DNA of 64,000 bases from Gracilariopsis chorda (Eukaryota > Rhodophyta > Florideophyceae > Gracilariales > Gracilariaceae), in assembly GCA_003194525.1 (NCBI GenBank), contig NBIV01000033.1, positions 124,001 through 188,000 of the forward strand, read 5' to 3'. Position numbers and translations under genes: made by a program. Under the pieces are notes generated by a model, which was given only the letters and a program-made list of their open reading frames with translations, searched no databases and was not told the DNA's origin. This document shows positions 39,185 to 50,777 of this stretch, piece after piece. Positions within the stretch are counted from its first letter, which is position 1, and each line of letters begins with the position of its first letter.

Positions 39185-41443
39185 GTGATTCATGGTCGTG
39201 TGTGGGAAACCTGTACGACGTTGAGTTCTCTGAATGATTGTATGCAAATGCATCAGTGGAAAGTGATTGGCCCAGCCGGAGATTTTATCTCACCGCGTCA
39301 CGTTCCTCCAAACATGAGCGCATTAGATTTAATCCTTTGGATGGTTCCTATGCATCATTTGCAGTTCATAGTGAACAGAAAAAAATATTCGGTTAGAAAT
39401 CAAAAACGCTCGGAGGACTTCGGGAGGAGAACTGCTCAAATACTTTGGAATTCTTATCCTCATGACTCGCATTGAGTTCTCGAACAGACGGGATCTTTGG
39501 AGCACAGAGCCTTTTTCTAAGTTTATTCCTCAGCCAGATATTGGTGTTGCGATGTCACGGAACAGATTTGAAATGATTAGAAGTTCAATTTGCTTCAGCA
39601 CAAATGGTGTGACTGAAGAGCAAGGAATCGCGCGTTGGTCCTTCGTAGCAAATTTTGTGAAGGCAATCGATGACCATCGTCGGTCTTTTTTCACGCCACC
39701 ACATGCCTTATGTATTGACGAAGGAATGTCACGATGGAACGGATTAGGCAATAATTGGATTGATGTCGGGCTTCCACAATCTACGGCATTAGATAGAAAA
39801 CCGGAAAAGGGTCTTGAAATGAAGGCCGTATGTTGTGCATGAAGTGGCATAATGCTGAAAATTGAGCTCAATATGGGTCGTAATATTCCGGAACAAGTTT
39901 TTGATTCTGATAACTCCCATAGAACGGAAGTCTTACTTCGCTTAGTGCAACCATGATTTGGATCACGAAGGATGGTATGGGTGGATTTCTTCTTTGCTTC
40001 TGTTAGTACCGCGAAAGCATTACTGGAGAAAGTTTTAATGTTTACTAGAGTTGTCAAAAATGCTACTCTTGAATATCCTATGACACATCTCCCCGAAACT
40101 ATTCTATCGAACAAGGGAGATTTTGTATCTATGCTATCAAAAGGAAGCATTATCAATAATGATATAATGGCTATAATGTGGATGGACAGAGAGAGAAGGT
40201 ATTTCGTGTCAACCTCTGGCACGCTTCATCCTGGTTTACCTACTATTCGAGAATGGTGGAGACGGGAAGGAAATATTTCTAAGAAAGTGGAATTGGAGGT
40301 CGCAATTCCCGAAGTGTGTGAAGAGCATTAAAAAACTGTTCAGTGGTCGATCGCCATAACAGATGCAGGCAATATGATCTGAGTCTGGATGTGATACAAT
40401 CCATCGGGTGTCAAGTACCAGTGGGGTAGTCCATTCGGAAGACCTTTGGCGGGAGCGCGACGAGGGCTCGACCTGAAGGGTGGAAGTTGGGTAACCGAAT
40501 GGGTGTGGCAGCACCAAACCACTAGGGGCGCAAGATAACCAGGCGGGCTTACCGTAACCAATCGGTAGTGTTGGTAGTACGGCGCACATGGGTTAGTAAA
40601 GCCTGAATAGTCTTGACTAAACCAAAAGATTGACTGTAGAAACCAGTTGGTATCACAGTTAGCCAAGAGGTGCTTGCCTTTACCATGCTTGGTGAGGGAG
40701 CACTGCACCCACCTTAACGGTGAGCGAGGCTCAACCTCAGGTGCACTTGGCTACGTGGCATACGTTGGGGCTGGACCTAGTGGCCTGGCCCCACACCACA
40801 GTAGCGGGGTGTCACTACCTATCTAAAATATTTATATAAAATAGTAAACTAGTTAGTTAGCCACTCTAACCCACGTGGCACACTTATCAATTGGTCCAGT
40901 GAGAGTTGCACTGCTCATGGGGTCAGATCTCGCTGTATCACACTGGAGAAGAAAAATAAAGTGAAAGAGTGGTCATTTTGAGTGAATTGCTCTCTTTTAG
41001 CGATTTGTATTGTGGACGCGTGGAATTTATACAAAGCCACAAATGGAACCAGAAACGTGAAGAATCCGCAAAACTTCTATTGCCGATTGGCTGATGAAAT
41101 AATTGAGAATACATGGGATACCCCAGGTCTAATGAATAGAGATGAGCATGAATGTGAAAATGTTCATGAGAAGCCAATGTTTGCAGGCACTGGATTGCAT
41201 TTAATGCGAACGAAGAGACAGAGAAAAACTAAGGATGGCAAGATTACAAAAGCTTTATATCAAGGACGATGCAATTCTTGCAAAGGTAATACAAAGTCCA
41301 AGTTTTTATGTTCTGTATGCTATATCAGGAAGGAAAAAGAAGTGTTTTTATGTCGCACTGGTAGTATTAGATATTGTTTTATGAAACACATTGAAGCGTG
41401 TCACGGTATAACGCAGTTCGGAAGCTGGTACAGATGTCAATAA
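39185..41443 (+). pseudogene. piggyBac-like transposase, broken and interrupted by an LTR
   Basis: Blocks of the piggyBac (DDE_Tnp_1_7) fold appear in order: MTRIEFSNRRDLWS with MSRNRFEMIRSSICFS (about 39462-39600); PPHALCIDEGMSRWNGLG with first Asp and KPEKGLEMKAVCC (39700-39840); VFDSDNSHR region with second Asp; FFFASVSTAKALLEK and ATLEYPMTHLPE (39980-40110); MWMDRERRYFVST (40170-40215). After a solo LTR (40390-40942) comes the C-terminal part: CIVDAWNLYKATNGTRN and a Cys-rich RING/ZnF-like tail (CNSCKGN, CSVC, CFMKHIEAC) ending at 41443. The nuclease part has in-frame stops near 39840 and 39954 and another at 40329-40331. Dead. Confidence 0.8.
40390..40942 (+). mobile_element. Solo LTR, 553 bp, inserted in the piggyBac gene
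   Basis: Begins TGTGATACA and ends TGTATCACA, an inverted pair, and is flanked by the exact 5-bp duplication CTGGA (40385-40389 and 40943-40947). A single LTR left by recombination between two ends of a retrotransposon. Its 3' third resembles the remnant at 37640-37770. Family within the LTR order not determined. Confidence 0.88.
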
Positions 41444-41750
41444 CCTTGTCAAACTTTGGTTTTTGTAGTAAAAATCTATGTTTGAATGCAAAAGTCTACC
41501 ATAAGTTCATTTTGCCTTAAGCCCCCTACTAATTCAATCCGTGTTACTTGGACTTGTTAGATAATTTAAACTCTATGAAGAAACTGCCCTTTTAATAGAT
41601 GTCACTTTATTCTTTTGCTGTTCAAGTGGGTTTTTAAAACGTTCTGAGAGCTTAAATATATGTAGAACTAGTCGAGCTCCGGAAGGAGTTTTGGAGTTTG
41701 AATAAACTCAGCAATATTCGAACTCATGTTTTGTTGCTTGCATATGACCC

Positions 41751-41788
41751 GACGACCACTGAGCTGCTCTTATGGCTCAGTGGTCGTC
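41751..41788. repeat. Perfect 14-bp inverted repeat, 10-base loop
   Basis: Arms GACGACCACTGAGC (41751-41764) and GCTCAGTGGTCGTC (41775-41788). It would form a strong hairpin. It lies between the piggyBac remnant and a copia gag fragment; no function assigned. Confidence 0.9.
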
Positions 41789-41895
41789 TTCCACAACTAC
41801 TTATAGTTCAAAAACAGCCCGTTGGCCATTTCTCAAGTTCTAATTTTGAAATGTGGGGCCATGCGGATCAGATTTCACGTGCCTGTGTGCTGACC

Positions 41896-42498
41896 TCATA
41901 TGAAAATATTAATTATAGGCAATCTTGCCCAAGACATGCCAAGCACAGCAATACGAAGATAACAATTCTTGTGGGCTTCGGAGCGGAAATTTGGAGGACA
42001 CTGAGGCGAAAGTTCTTCGATCAAAGTTACGGTCTTCTTTAGACCTTCCGAAAATGCTTTGATTTCGTTCTCGGACATCAACCTTTTGATTCGTAATATC
42101 TTCAACATGCTGTAAACCTGAATTTGTTGGGCATTGCTGTTATACTCTGTAAGCATAAGTTTCGCAGTATCATTAAAAACCATATCATCCTTAGCATTGC
42201 TAAAGGAGAATGTACGAGCAGGGCCATCGAGAATGTTTACGAGGTAATCCCCTTTCTGAGTTGCACCCAAACGATGCTGTCGTGCACAGACGTTATAATA
42301 CCGAAGTGTGAGCTCGATTGACTGCCTCAAGTCACCAGTAAATCGGTTGTCCTTGAAGTGCTGGAAGACATAATATGTCTTTCTCGTGTCATTTGAATGT
42401 CCGTTACCACCAATATGAGAACTGTCATTGCGTGCACTAGCCTGGCGAGACGTTTCTTCTATGTTCAGTACAGCTTGAACCGGCACAGAGAAAGGCAC
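41896..42498 (-). mobile_element. Ty1/copia gag-like fragment
   Basis: About 200 residues with the copia gag pattern seen in algae and oomycetes: FTGDLRQSIELTLRYYNVCA, QKGDYLVNILDGPARTFSF, YSMLKILRIKRLMSENEIKA, PPNFRSEAHKNCYLRIAVLG. A fossil fragment. It cannot be the gag of the copia pol fragment at 45.1-46.4 kb because on the minus strand it lies beyond that copy's 3' LTR, so it is a second copy. Confidence 0.65.
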
Positions 42499-43186
42499 TG
42501 CTTGAGGGGCAGCCCGAGTGCTAGTCTGAGCTTAAGCATCGTCAGCACCTGGTAGATGTGGTAGGACGACCGTACGGGCGTCAGATCATGACGGACGACA
42601 GAGAACACCGACGGGCGATGAAGCGGGAGACCGGACGGTGAACAGATGGCAAGAGTGCACCTGACTGGCATGGTGCACCTGGGGTCTGTTGGGACGGGAT
42701 ACACGTGTCCGACCGGAAGGAAAGGCGGGCGTGTCTGCAAGACCCTAGATACGTTTTAATTAATTTTTTGGTAGTGCATACGCAGGCCCGCCATTGGGCC
42801 ATATCTGCCGAGGTGGTTCGTCACCAAGGTGCACCTCGGGGCCAGCAATTCTACTTAGGATGAGAGTAGCCCCCGACCCCCATGAACGAGTAAAGGCAGA
42901 CGTCATCCCACTAAACGGACTAGTTTCTTGTTCTAGTTGGCGATACAGACTGCCCACTAGCTTGTCCTACTGCTCCGCACGGTAAACCACGAGCCTTGCA
43001 CGACCGCCAACACTCTAAGCGTGCTCCCTGACAACGCCTGATGCAGTTCCCCGTCCGGTTCCACAGCCCTCGACCGGCGTCTCCTGACTTCTACCGTTCG
43101 GATCACCGAACCCATCTTCCGCCCGGGGTTTCTAGGAAATCATTTTACTGGCCGCTGAGGCACGTCCAACCGGTCATCATCTTGTG
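42499..43186. other. Non-coding, possibly LTR-derived
   Basis: GC-rich block upstream (on the minus strand) of the gag fragment, where a copia leader and 5' LTR would be expected. Ends not recognisable; no gene seen. Confidence 0.3.
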
Positions 43187-43744
43187 CTAAAGCATTGCGC
43201 TTCCCCACAGTGAAGACGATCGTACTATACCAACAATTTTACCTAGGCTTGGACCTGATGTTCCATAATTCGGAAAGACGGTAGTAGCACTCGACAAGCA
43301 AGAAGCCGAGTGACTTTGGCGGTAAAACTCCACGCCCGTCTTCATAGTGTCCCGAGATGCGTCTAGCAGATTCATAAACCAAAAACGGGTGATGAGAGAT
43401 CTGTTGCTTGCCTCGCGTGATTCAAAATGAAGCGAAGTTACGAAACCTTCAGGAACAGTGTGGAGCTCGTACAGCTCCAAGGTATCACAAAGCAGCTGCA
43501 CAGGAAACAACGGAGCACTGAAAAACTCCACATTCAACGTGCTTTCCGGAGACAGCATGAGGCTTTTCAGCATTGCCTCAACCTCTGCCTTGCGAGAAGC
43601 TGTAAACGGGATGATTTTGTTGGTTTCACCTACTACTGGGTACATGGTGAGAGTATACAACGCGCAATCCCCAAGCTGCTTTACAGTTTCGGTGCTTAGC
43701 TCAGCAACAGCAGTAGACCGTTTCAGACGTTCATAACGGGACAC
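43187..43744 (-). other. Open frame of unknown nature
   Basis: 185 codons open, without an ATG at its start (GTG). The product, for example VKQLGDCALYTLTMYPVVGE and LCDTLELYELHTVPEGFVTS, has protein-like composition but matches no family I know. Given the surroundings it may be an exon, a captured gene piece or part of a mobile element. Confidence 0.3.
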
Positions 43745-44859
43745 CGGCTGGGAGTGAGTTGAAGCCCTTGCTCATGAACAAGGTAGATTGTTTGGTAGCG
43801 TGAGCAGATTGAACAGTACAAAGCAATCACGAATCCGGATTGTCATGTGAATGCTGGGCATGTCCTCCCCGCGTCCTATCTTGCACGATCAAGATAGTGT
43901 AAAGCGCGAGGGTACTGTTGAAATGGTTTAGATAGTAGGCAACGGATTGCTTGGCGCGCCAGCGTCTCTTCGCTACGCTACAAAGCTCTTCTCTAGAAAG
44001 AAACGTCTGATACCCAAAAACCTGCTATGTTGCCCTTCGAGTTGAAGGAGCTGCATAGGTAGCAGTATATTTATTGCGGAGATGCGCGCATTGTAGGCGG
44101 CCTAAACCGGCGTAAGCGGTGCAAATACACCAAAAAATAAATCTCCCTGGGTGGTTTTCTGCTTTTCCATAAATGGCACGTCGAAAATGTAAGCAAACTT
44201 TCAACAACATATATTGGAAAATGAAAAGCTAATGGCCTTTACATTTTGTTTGATGTTTTCAATTTTGTCAAGTTGTGTATCGCCCATTCCCTTTTTGACT
44301 GGGGTGCATCGAAAATCGATTTTCGCTCTCTATAAGGACTACTGTCGTGAAAGTGACGCGTTCAGGATCGCGTACACAGTATTGTAGAGTTCGATCAGGG
44401 CCTCTTTTAGTGGATATTTCAATTTTTTCTATCCATTTTGCCACATCTTTACTGATTCACCGTCAGCATTAAACATTAACGGATGTATCGGATCCAAAGG
44501 CTCAGAATTTGTTGGGGTTGGGCACATAGTGGTGGTAATTTTAAACATTCGAAACGAGAGCACAGGCAAATGCAAAAAAAAGTGAAGCGAGAGGTGACCT
44601 AATGTGAGTTCTAGTTTTTCGTGTTTCTTCGTAAGTCCAACAAGTTTACACACGGCTTTCTTAATTACGTACAGTTTTCTGCTTCTTCTCCTCCTGCTGC
44701 GAGGAGAGGTCTAAAAGAGCAGCGCGAGCAATGCCAGCTGTAATACTGATTGAGTGTCTCACTGTCCGGTCTTGGCTGCAACATTAAAAAGCAACAAAAC
44801 GGCTTGCTCTTCTCCTTTGGATGTAGTGGGGGAATGCCTTGGTTTTTATCCATTTCAGT
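43745..44859. other. No gene recognised
   Basis: 1.1 kb of AT-rich sequence between an unknown frame and a copia LTR. No family or repeat end identified. Confidence 0.4.
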
Positions 44860-45132
44860 TGTATTAAAATGAGTACAGAAATTTTTTCGTAACGATGATG
44901 ATGATGTTGATGAGAGTGGAGTACAACAAAGATAATAGTAAAGATGTTGCCGGACAGATGGCTGACGCCATCTATTCTTTGCCTTTTATACTAAACTAGG
45001 CAAATAAATATTCGCATAGGCTATTATGCTGTGAACCTGAGACAGACTCTTGCCATAATCGGCACCTACGCAATACTACATAATTTGCGTAGGTGCCTGA
45101 GAGTTGTGTGAGTGCCCAATATGTTAACTACA
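44860..45132 (-). repeat. Ty1/copia 3' LTR
   Basis: 273 bp; on the plus strand it starts TGTATTAAAAT and ends TTAACTACA. On the element's (minus) strand a TATA-like GTATAAAAGG lies in the middle, and a polypurine tract (GAAGAAAAAGAGCC) lies a few bases before its start, on the side of the pol fragment. Bases 45061-45097 form a perfect 13-bp inverted repeat (GGCACCTACGCAA) with an 11-base loop. Confidence 0.7.
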
Positions 45133-46380
45133 CGAGCTTATTACTGGCTCTTTTTCTTCACACAAATCATCTCTATTGTTAAATTCTTTTACTTCTTGTT
45201 CCAGTCTCGAGTTATCCATTGATCAATTTTTTGTTTTAACTCATTCTTCATTGCAAATGACGTGTACACGTCGTTCGAAATGTTCTTCGTAAAAATATCA
45301 GTTGGATTGTTTTTAGATTTAACAAGACCAACATTGGATATTTTTTGGGCATTGTATGCCTCATGAACAGACTTGATATCTATTAAGATTCTTTTCTACG
45401 CGGTTGCAGACGATTTAGTTTTCACATCAAACAGGCTTCTGGAGATGGTAAACATTCTTAGCGGGATATATTGCTTCACCATTTGTTCCAGATCGTGTTT
45501 TAATGTATATTAGTAGTCAAATGCGTCAGCAAACGCATATACTCCTGCTCCTAGTACTGATCTCACAAATCGAAGAATCTTGGAACTCCGATGATGAATA
45601 ATGTTGCACTTATGGCACATGTCCGATAGTAGCACTAGATATCCCAGCTGAGAAATCAATCCCAGCTGAGAAGTCATATCGTAGTTGTTAGAGAAGGACG
45701 CGTCTGAATGAACCCATAGATGATTTGATGTTTTATCTAATTCACAGTAACGGAGTCTTGAGTTTTCTGGTTTCAGTTGCTTCATGATCATATGCATCCT
45801 GTTGACGATCTTACAATTGAAACTCTCCTTCGAAACGTGTGCTGTTTAGTTAACGAAGTATGAAATATGTGGATTGGAGTGAACAATCCAAGCCAGTTGG
45901 GCGCGCTTTGAACGAAATTCTTCGAATGAATCTTGGTTGTTCATAGGTTTAATCTTCTGCACATAGTCGTCCTGATCTAGCTCATACTTCCCTGTTCCAG
46001 ATACAATTTGTAAGCGTGCAAATTTGAAATTATCATGAATTCTATTCCCCGAATTAAATCTTTCCAGGGTCTTGTTGGTCAATGTCACGAAATCTTTCGT
46101 TCATGTAATAATCGATTCATCGACGTAGAAACCAATAATTCTGGTGAGTGTCCCTTGAGGTCTTTTGAAGAAAGCTGAAATATCTTCTTTGACGGGGCTC
46201 ATCTTCAAATTGTTCTTGAAGTGGGAAAAGATCGTTACGTTCCAATAGTGGCCGGCATCAGGTAATCCGTAAAGCGCTTTTATTAGAAGAGTCACGTAAT
46301 CACGTAAAATGTTCATATCCGGTGGCGGTTTGGTGTAGACAGTACGTGCAAGATTCCAGTTACTTTGTACGTGCGCTTCA
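45133..46380 (-). mobile_element. Ty1/copia pol fragment (RT and RNase H)
   Basis: On the minus strand: copia reverse transcriptase (LIKALYGLPDAGHYWN near 46285, then the YVDE region), connection region, and RNase H (DASFSNNYDMTSQLG near 45700 and RSVLGAGVYAFADAFDY near 45520), then polypurine tract and 3' LTR. The 5' half (gag, protease, integrase) is absent. A fossil with several breaks. It abuts unknown sequence and then the LTR of gypsy element 2. Confidence 0.8.
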
Positions 46381-46386
46381 GTTACA

Positions 46387-46790
46387 TCATGGCTCTATAT
46401 GGTCCATTTTCTGCACTGCCGCAATTGACATAATGAGTCTGATCGTACCATGCCTCAGAGTTGTCGCATTGTGGATTACATACTTTTGGTCTTTGTGGAG
46501 CAAAACACCTCCTTCTGGTGTCGCTTTTACACTCTTTATAGGCATTACCGATGCACGGAATGGCTCCAATTGTGGGTTCAATTGTGCCAATGTTTGGTGT
46601 AAATTGTCCCCCCTTTGGGTGAATTTTAGATGGCATGGTACAGGACAAACGCGTGGCACGCGTGGGAGTTTTTGGCTCCGATTTTGGAATTTATTTACTA
46701 GGTTAGCGCACTTTGGCCCCTGACACTGGGTTCTCGACGTGCATGGCCCGCAGAAGGTGTGCACTCATTTGCATAACTAGTTTAGATAAT
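46387..46790 (-). other. Cys-containing frames of unknown origin
   Basis: Two overlapping minus-strand frames. One (46648-46382) has paired Cys (IPCIGNAYKECKSDTRRRCF, then CNPQC and NCGSAENG), reminiscent of a short Cys-rich extracellular module. It lies between copia and gypsy remnants and may belong to either or to neither. Confidence 0.25.
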
Positions 46791-47843
46791 TGTAGTGAAC
46801 CTTACTTAGGTGGGAGTGACCTCGCGGTCGCGAGCGCAAAGTAAACTAAACGAATGTTGGTCTTTAAAACCAAAGTTCTAGTCTGACAAACTAGAGCCAG
46901 ATCTGGTCGCAACGGCCTTCGTAGGTTTACGACTCCATCTGGAGAGTAACCAGGCTTGGTTTCAGTACGACTATCCCCTTGGGACCGCTCAGGACATCTG
47001 TGTAAGTACACCGACCGTGGGTGTAACATTTTACTGTTTATGTTGTGTATTCTGTTCCAGGACAGATCTCCGCCCCAGTATTGGGTGGTTCATTGGTTGT
47101 TTTTACCGCTTTATCCCTTGATTCTCGGGTCTGTTGCCACTGTGTGCACGAACCTTGCCCGCTTGTTGCTTGCTCTTTTTCCCCTTCGGGACACTACACT
47201 CGCTGTGTACGCTGTCTACTTCTGCTCACTCGGGTTCTTCTCTGATTTCGTTCCTCTCAGAATTCTTCTTAATCACCTCTACAGGCAAAGCCAGTACGCA
47301 ACGTTGTTGTGAGGTGTACGCGCGGACCTCCTACTCAGGCGAAATGTCCGGGAACGGTGGCGGTGGGTTTTGCGCACGGTGTGTAAGGCCCTGCAGCTAC
47401 CGAGTTGGAAAAGGCGGAACGGTGAAGGTGCAGAGTAGCGCAAGGCTAACTGTGGTGAGGTCAAGTACGGAAACACACGTAGCCCAAAAAGATACCACGC
47501 GCCTAAGCAGGGAGGCCGTACAACGGTAGATATCCGATACGGCAAAGCCTGTACAGGACTTTGACGAGTTGCATCTCCTACTACGACTTAAAATTCGTGC
47601 CAAAGAACTAAGACCAAGAGCGTAGTAGGAAGTACCATGAGTTTACTTGGTGAGGGTGTCGGCCGCGCTAGCGGAGAATAAATATCTAGCTAGGCTGCGC
47701 CACACGGGTTTGGCTTACCGTTTGCTGGGCACTAGCTGCCACCAGCATACACTTTTGCTACTACAAATACTACACTAGCCGACTAGCGGAAGGGCTCCTA
47801 CAGCCAGAAAACCATTCTGATAAACGGTCTTTACTTTTTCACA
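46791..47843 (-). repeat. 3' LTR of gypsy element 2
   Basis: About 1053 bp; on the plus strand begins TGTAGTGAACC and ends TTTTTCACA. The bases just inside (47844-47857) are a polypurine tract on the minus strand (GAGAAGGGGGGGTC), as expected before a 3' LTR. The outer end has a relative at 37585-37655. The target duplication cannot be checked because the 5' LTR lies beyond the window. Confidence 0.65.
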
Positions 47844-47999
47844 GACCCCCCTTCTCATACTTTTGTCCGTCTGCGCACAGCCCTCTTCGATTTCCGTATA
47901 CGGTCTCTTTCACCCGTTCTACTCGACGCGTCCTCATCAGAATCCTCTCGTACTTCATTTTCATCTCGCTTGGTTCTGCATCCCAATTCAAACTCCATC

Positions 48000-48800
48000 A
48001 TGCCGCAGGTTGGAGAGAATTGGGTCAGCCCTGACACAGAGTTCGACCATCGCCGCCTTCCAGGACGCACACCAATTTCCCGTCGTCGGATTGTTCTCCC
48101 CTCTCCCGTCGATGAGTACGTTGCTGCCACAGCTCAGCGGTTCGATGCTTTTCGCTTCTCCGCCATCCCAGTACGTCCGAGCATCAGTTATACGGCAGGG
48201 AATAAACGCATTCGCGACGGTGCATGGGAAGCCCGATGGGTGCACACGCGAATCCGAGTCTATGACAGACCCCACCTAAATGCCGTACGAACGGAACTCG
48301 CCGTATCCTTTGATATGCCGTGGGTTCGGTGCGCACAGGACCAAGATTATCAACACAGACTTGCCGTAATTTTCAGCCGCCTTCGAAATCAATATGAATC
48401 AAAGTCCGACACGGAACCCTTCCCACCACCATGCCACAATCTCCTTACTCTGGTCGCGTGGCGGGCGCCATTAGACAGATTTTACCTCACCTGTGAGCGT
48501 GAGCACTGGGGTGATGACATCAGTGATGAGGCATGCATCCGGAGCTGTCACTCACTGTTCGTCGGATGGCACAACCACGGGTTGGACGATCTTCTTCGTC
48601 CGAAGCGGCAGTGCTTATATCTTCCCGTTCCGCAGGAGGAGCGGATGTTCGACGTCTGGAGGTATCTCTGTGTGCCGACTTCCCCGATTGCAGCATACTA
48701 TTCGGGGGTGATGCTCGCCGAAAGGCGGCTGCCATCCATCGCCTGCACTGTTCTCCAAACGGAATGGGCAGTGTCATGCTCACATTACAACCGACACTAG
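48000..48800 (+). CDS. Antisense accessory frame A of gypsy element 2
   Basis: 266 residues from ATG 48000, on the strand opposite to the element's gag-pol and reading away from the 3' LTR, whose inner edge is 157 bases upstream. No known domain. Blocks shared with the copy in element 1: LPSPVDEYV followed by FDAFRFSAIPV; WVRCAQDQDYQHRL; FPPPCHNLLTLV with APLDRFYL; CLYLPVPQ and VPTSPIAAYY. No transmembrane segment or signal peptide is seen. This frame looks whole while the surrounding pol is decayed. Role unknown. Confidence 0.65.
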   Translation: MPQVGENWVSPDTEFDHRRLPGRTPISRRRIVLPSPVDEYVAATAQRFDAFRFSAIPVRPSISYTAGNKRIRDGAWEARWVHTRIRVYDRPHLNAVRTELAVSFDMPWVRCAQDQDYQHRLAVIFSRLRNQYESKSDTEPFPPPCHNLLTLVAWRAPLDRFYLTCEREHWGDDISDEACIRSCHSLFVGWHNHGLDDLLRPKRQCLYLPVPQEERMFDVWRYLCVPTSPIAAYYSGVMLAERRLPSIACTVLQTEWAVSCSHYNRH

Positions 48801-49194
48801 AAGTGACAGTACGGCTGGTGCATTTATGAAGAAGTGCAACTAAGTTGCTGACAATAGCATAGTAGTACGTGGCTTAGCTTTTTCTTACGTGGTAGCGCGC
48901 CGAGTAGAGAGCATCTAGGCAGTAGGAGAGGCCACGAGAGCTCTATAGAAGAGCTTTCGGAGCGATCAGTAAAGAACGAACGACGGACAGGCGTCCGGTT
49001 GAAGCTCTCTGCACCTCCGTTCTCTCCCATCATCACAGGCAGTGCTGTCATGCTTCACGTTTCTATACGCGGCCCGTAACGGACTACCAATGCAGTTGAA
49101 GTTCTCCGACTGGCGCCTTGGACAAGATGGTGACTTGGACGCTCCGGTTTGACGGCGGTTCAGGCTCTCATGTGAGCTGGTTCTCTTCATCCGG

Positions 49195-49626
49195 GTGCTA
49201 GGGGTCCAAAACCTAGTCCGCGGAACCGCATTCGACGCGGAAGAGGCCAAATCTCTCCTGGATTACGTCGTCATGATCGACTGGGAAAGGACACCGAGCC
49301 CAGAATACTTGTGGTACGACTACCAAGAAGACCATTTCACGGATATTCCAAGGCATCTTGTAAAGCTTGATGACGGCGATGAGTACAGGAACAACCCTTC
49401 CTATCTGCTGGAGTCACAGTGGATGGCCACCCCTCGGGACTACGCTCCACATGATTTTCCACAAGACGCGGAGTTCGTTCGGGAGTGCCTCGCTGGTATG
49501 CAATGGTTCAATACCGTCAGCAGAGAAGACGATGAAAAAGGTACATTGGCCGTCCAGTCCGAAGCGACACATGATTTGGCTCGGACACGCCCAGGCGTTC
49601 GCTACATGCAACAGCGCCGGGTTTAA
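49195..49626 (+). CDS. Antisense accessory frame B of gypsy element 2
   Basis: About 140 codons, 390 bases downstream of A on the same strand. The diagnostic block is LLDYVVMIDWERTPSPEYLW with YDYQEDHF, shared with the copy in element 1. No ATG opens it; an AG lies just before the conserved part in both copies, so B may be a downstream exon of the A transcript (inference). No known domain recognised. Confidence 0.5.
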   Translation: MLGVQNLVRGTAFDAEEAKSLLDYVVMIDWERTPSPEYLWYDYQEDHFTDIPRHLVKLDDGDEYRNNPSYLLESQWMATPRDYAPHDFPQDAEFVRECLAGMQWFNTVSREDDEKGTLAVQSEATHDLARTRPGVRYMQQRRV

Positions 49627-50639
49627 TCGGTCACTATCAAACCAGATTCGGTAGCTGCGCTGCATCACTTCCATCGGAATTCCGTCGTGTCTGTGGAGCC
49701 CGAATTGTCCACAGATAGAATTTATCTTTGAGCAGCACTGTACCAAGCCTATCGCAAGTTGAACGACCGGTGTGGGAGTTTTAAGTGCCGGTATTGGATA
49801 GCATCACGCCCGCACTGAGCCACGCGATGGAATGGGTAGCAGAAGTGAAGCGCCATGCGAGCTTGTGAATTGCTGCGTCTCACCAGTTTAATAATATAAT
49901 CAGTCAGAGGAGGCGTAGTGCTGAGGCTGTGCTCGGGAATGCAGATAGTGTGTTTGCCTTCAAGGAGGCAACCGATTTTATGAGGGGAGTGGCGGTGACT
50001 TTAGTGGTCGAAGCATCGGGTGCCAAAGGAGAGTTGGGCAAGGAGCATGTATTTCCCGCCAATAACAGAGCCGATGGGACAGGTGTTCTATCGTCGGATG
50101 GGAGGCATGGCGATTCTCAGAAGCAAGACACGTGCTGACCGATTGAAATTGATCAAGTAAAGTAAATGAACAATTTTGTGAGCAGTGCGACATACGGTTG
50201 AACTTGTTCATGCGCCCGAGCTCCGAATGCCGGCCAGGAGACCACAAACAGGGCATTTTCCGGAGAGTTCAAATCCACATCCAGATTCGTTCTGCGATGC
50301 ATAGAAGCTGAGATACGGGCAATTCTTTCTTTCGGCCACTCTTTCGGCTTGCAAGCTGGTCTAAAAAAATCTTAACAATTCTGTGGCGGATTATTTGATT
50401 CTCCGTCGTGCGCATTGGGTAACCCTTTTGCGCTGCAAACGTATATGCTTTCCAGGTTAGCTTCTCGAGGAGTGAACCTTCAGCATTGTGGACACCTTTT
50501 CGGAGTCGGTAGTAGAACCACGTTGTCATTGGTACTGTGCGCCGCATCCAGATAGGGACGCTATATCGGGTGCGTGGAACGTGAACGTGACTAACCTTGA
50601 TTAGGGGTCCCGTTCTGGTGCGATGCTAAGATCAACTTG
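49627..50639. other. Element 2 interior between frame B and chromodomain end
   Basis: About 1 kb of retrotransposon sequence. A 92-codon minus-strand frame (50547-50269, sense to the element) starts with ATG and has a basic helical composition (RIVKIFLDQLASRKSGRKKE), but matches nothing I know. Otherwise nothing is recognised. Confidence 0.3.
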
Positions 50640-50777
50640 GATTTTAGGAGTTCCTTGTTCGTCGCTTAGCACCCCTCTTCTCTGTAGACGACGCGTCCTC
50701 GCGGCGAGCCGTTCTTCGGAAATAATGCTCCACAAAGTTGTGTGGAACGTTCCGCTTCGGTTCCCATGTGGGCTTCT
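50640..50777 (-). mobile_element. End of element 2 chromodomain region
   Basis: Minus-strand residues of chromodomain type (TWEP, later VEHYFRR) next to the left boundary of element 1; the preceding part of the same domain lies beyond the other boundary at 61945-62000. This places element 1 within element 2. Confidence 0.75.

Noticed and set aside
46956-47529. Plus-strand frames with hydrophobic stretches in the element 2 LTR
   Set aside because: They lie wholly inside the proposed LTR and overlap in several phases; no conserved protein.
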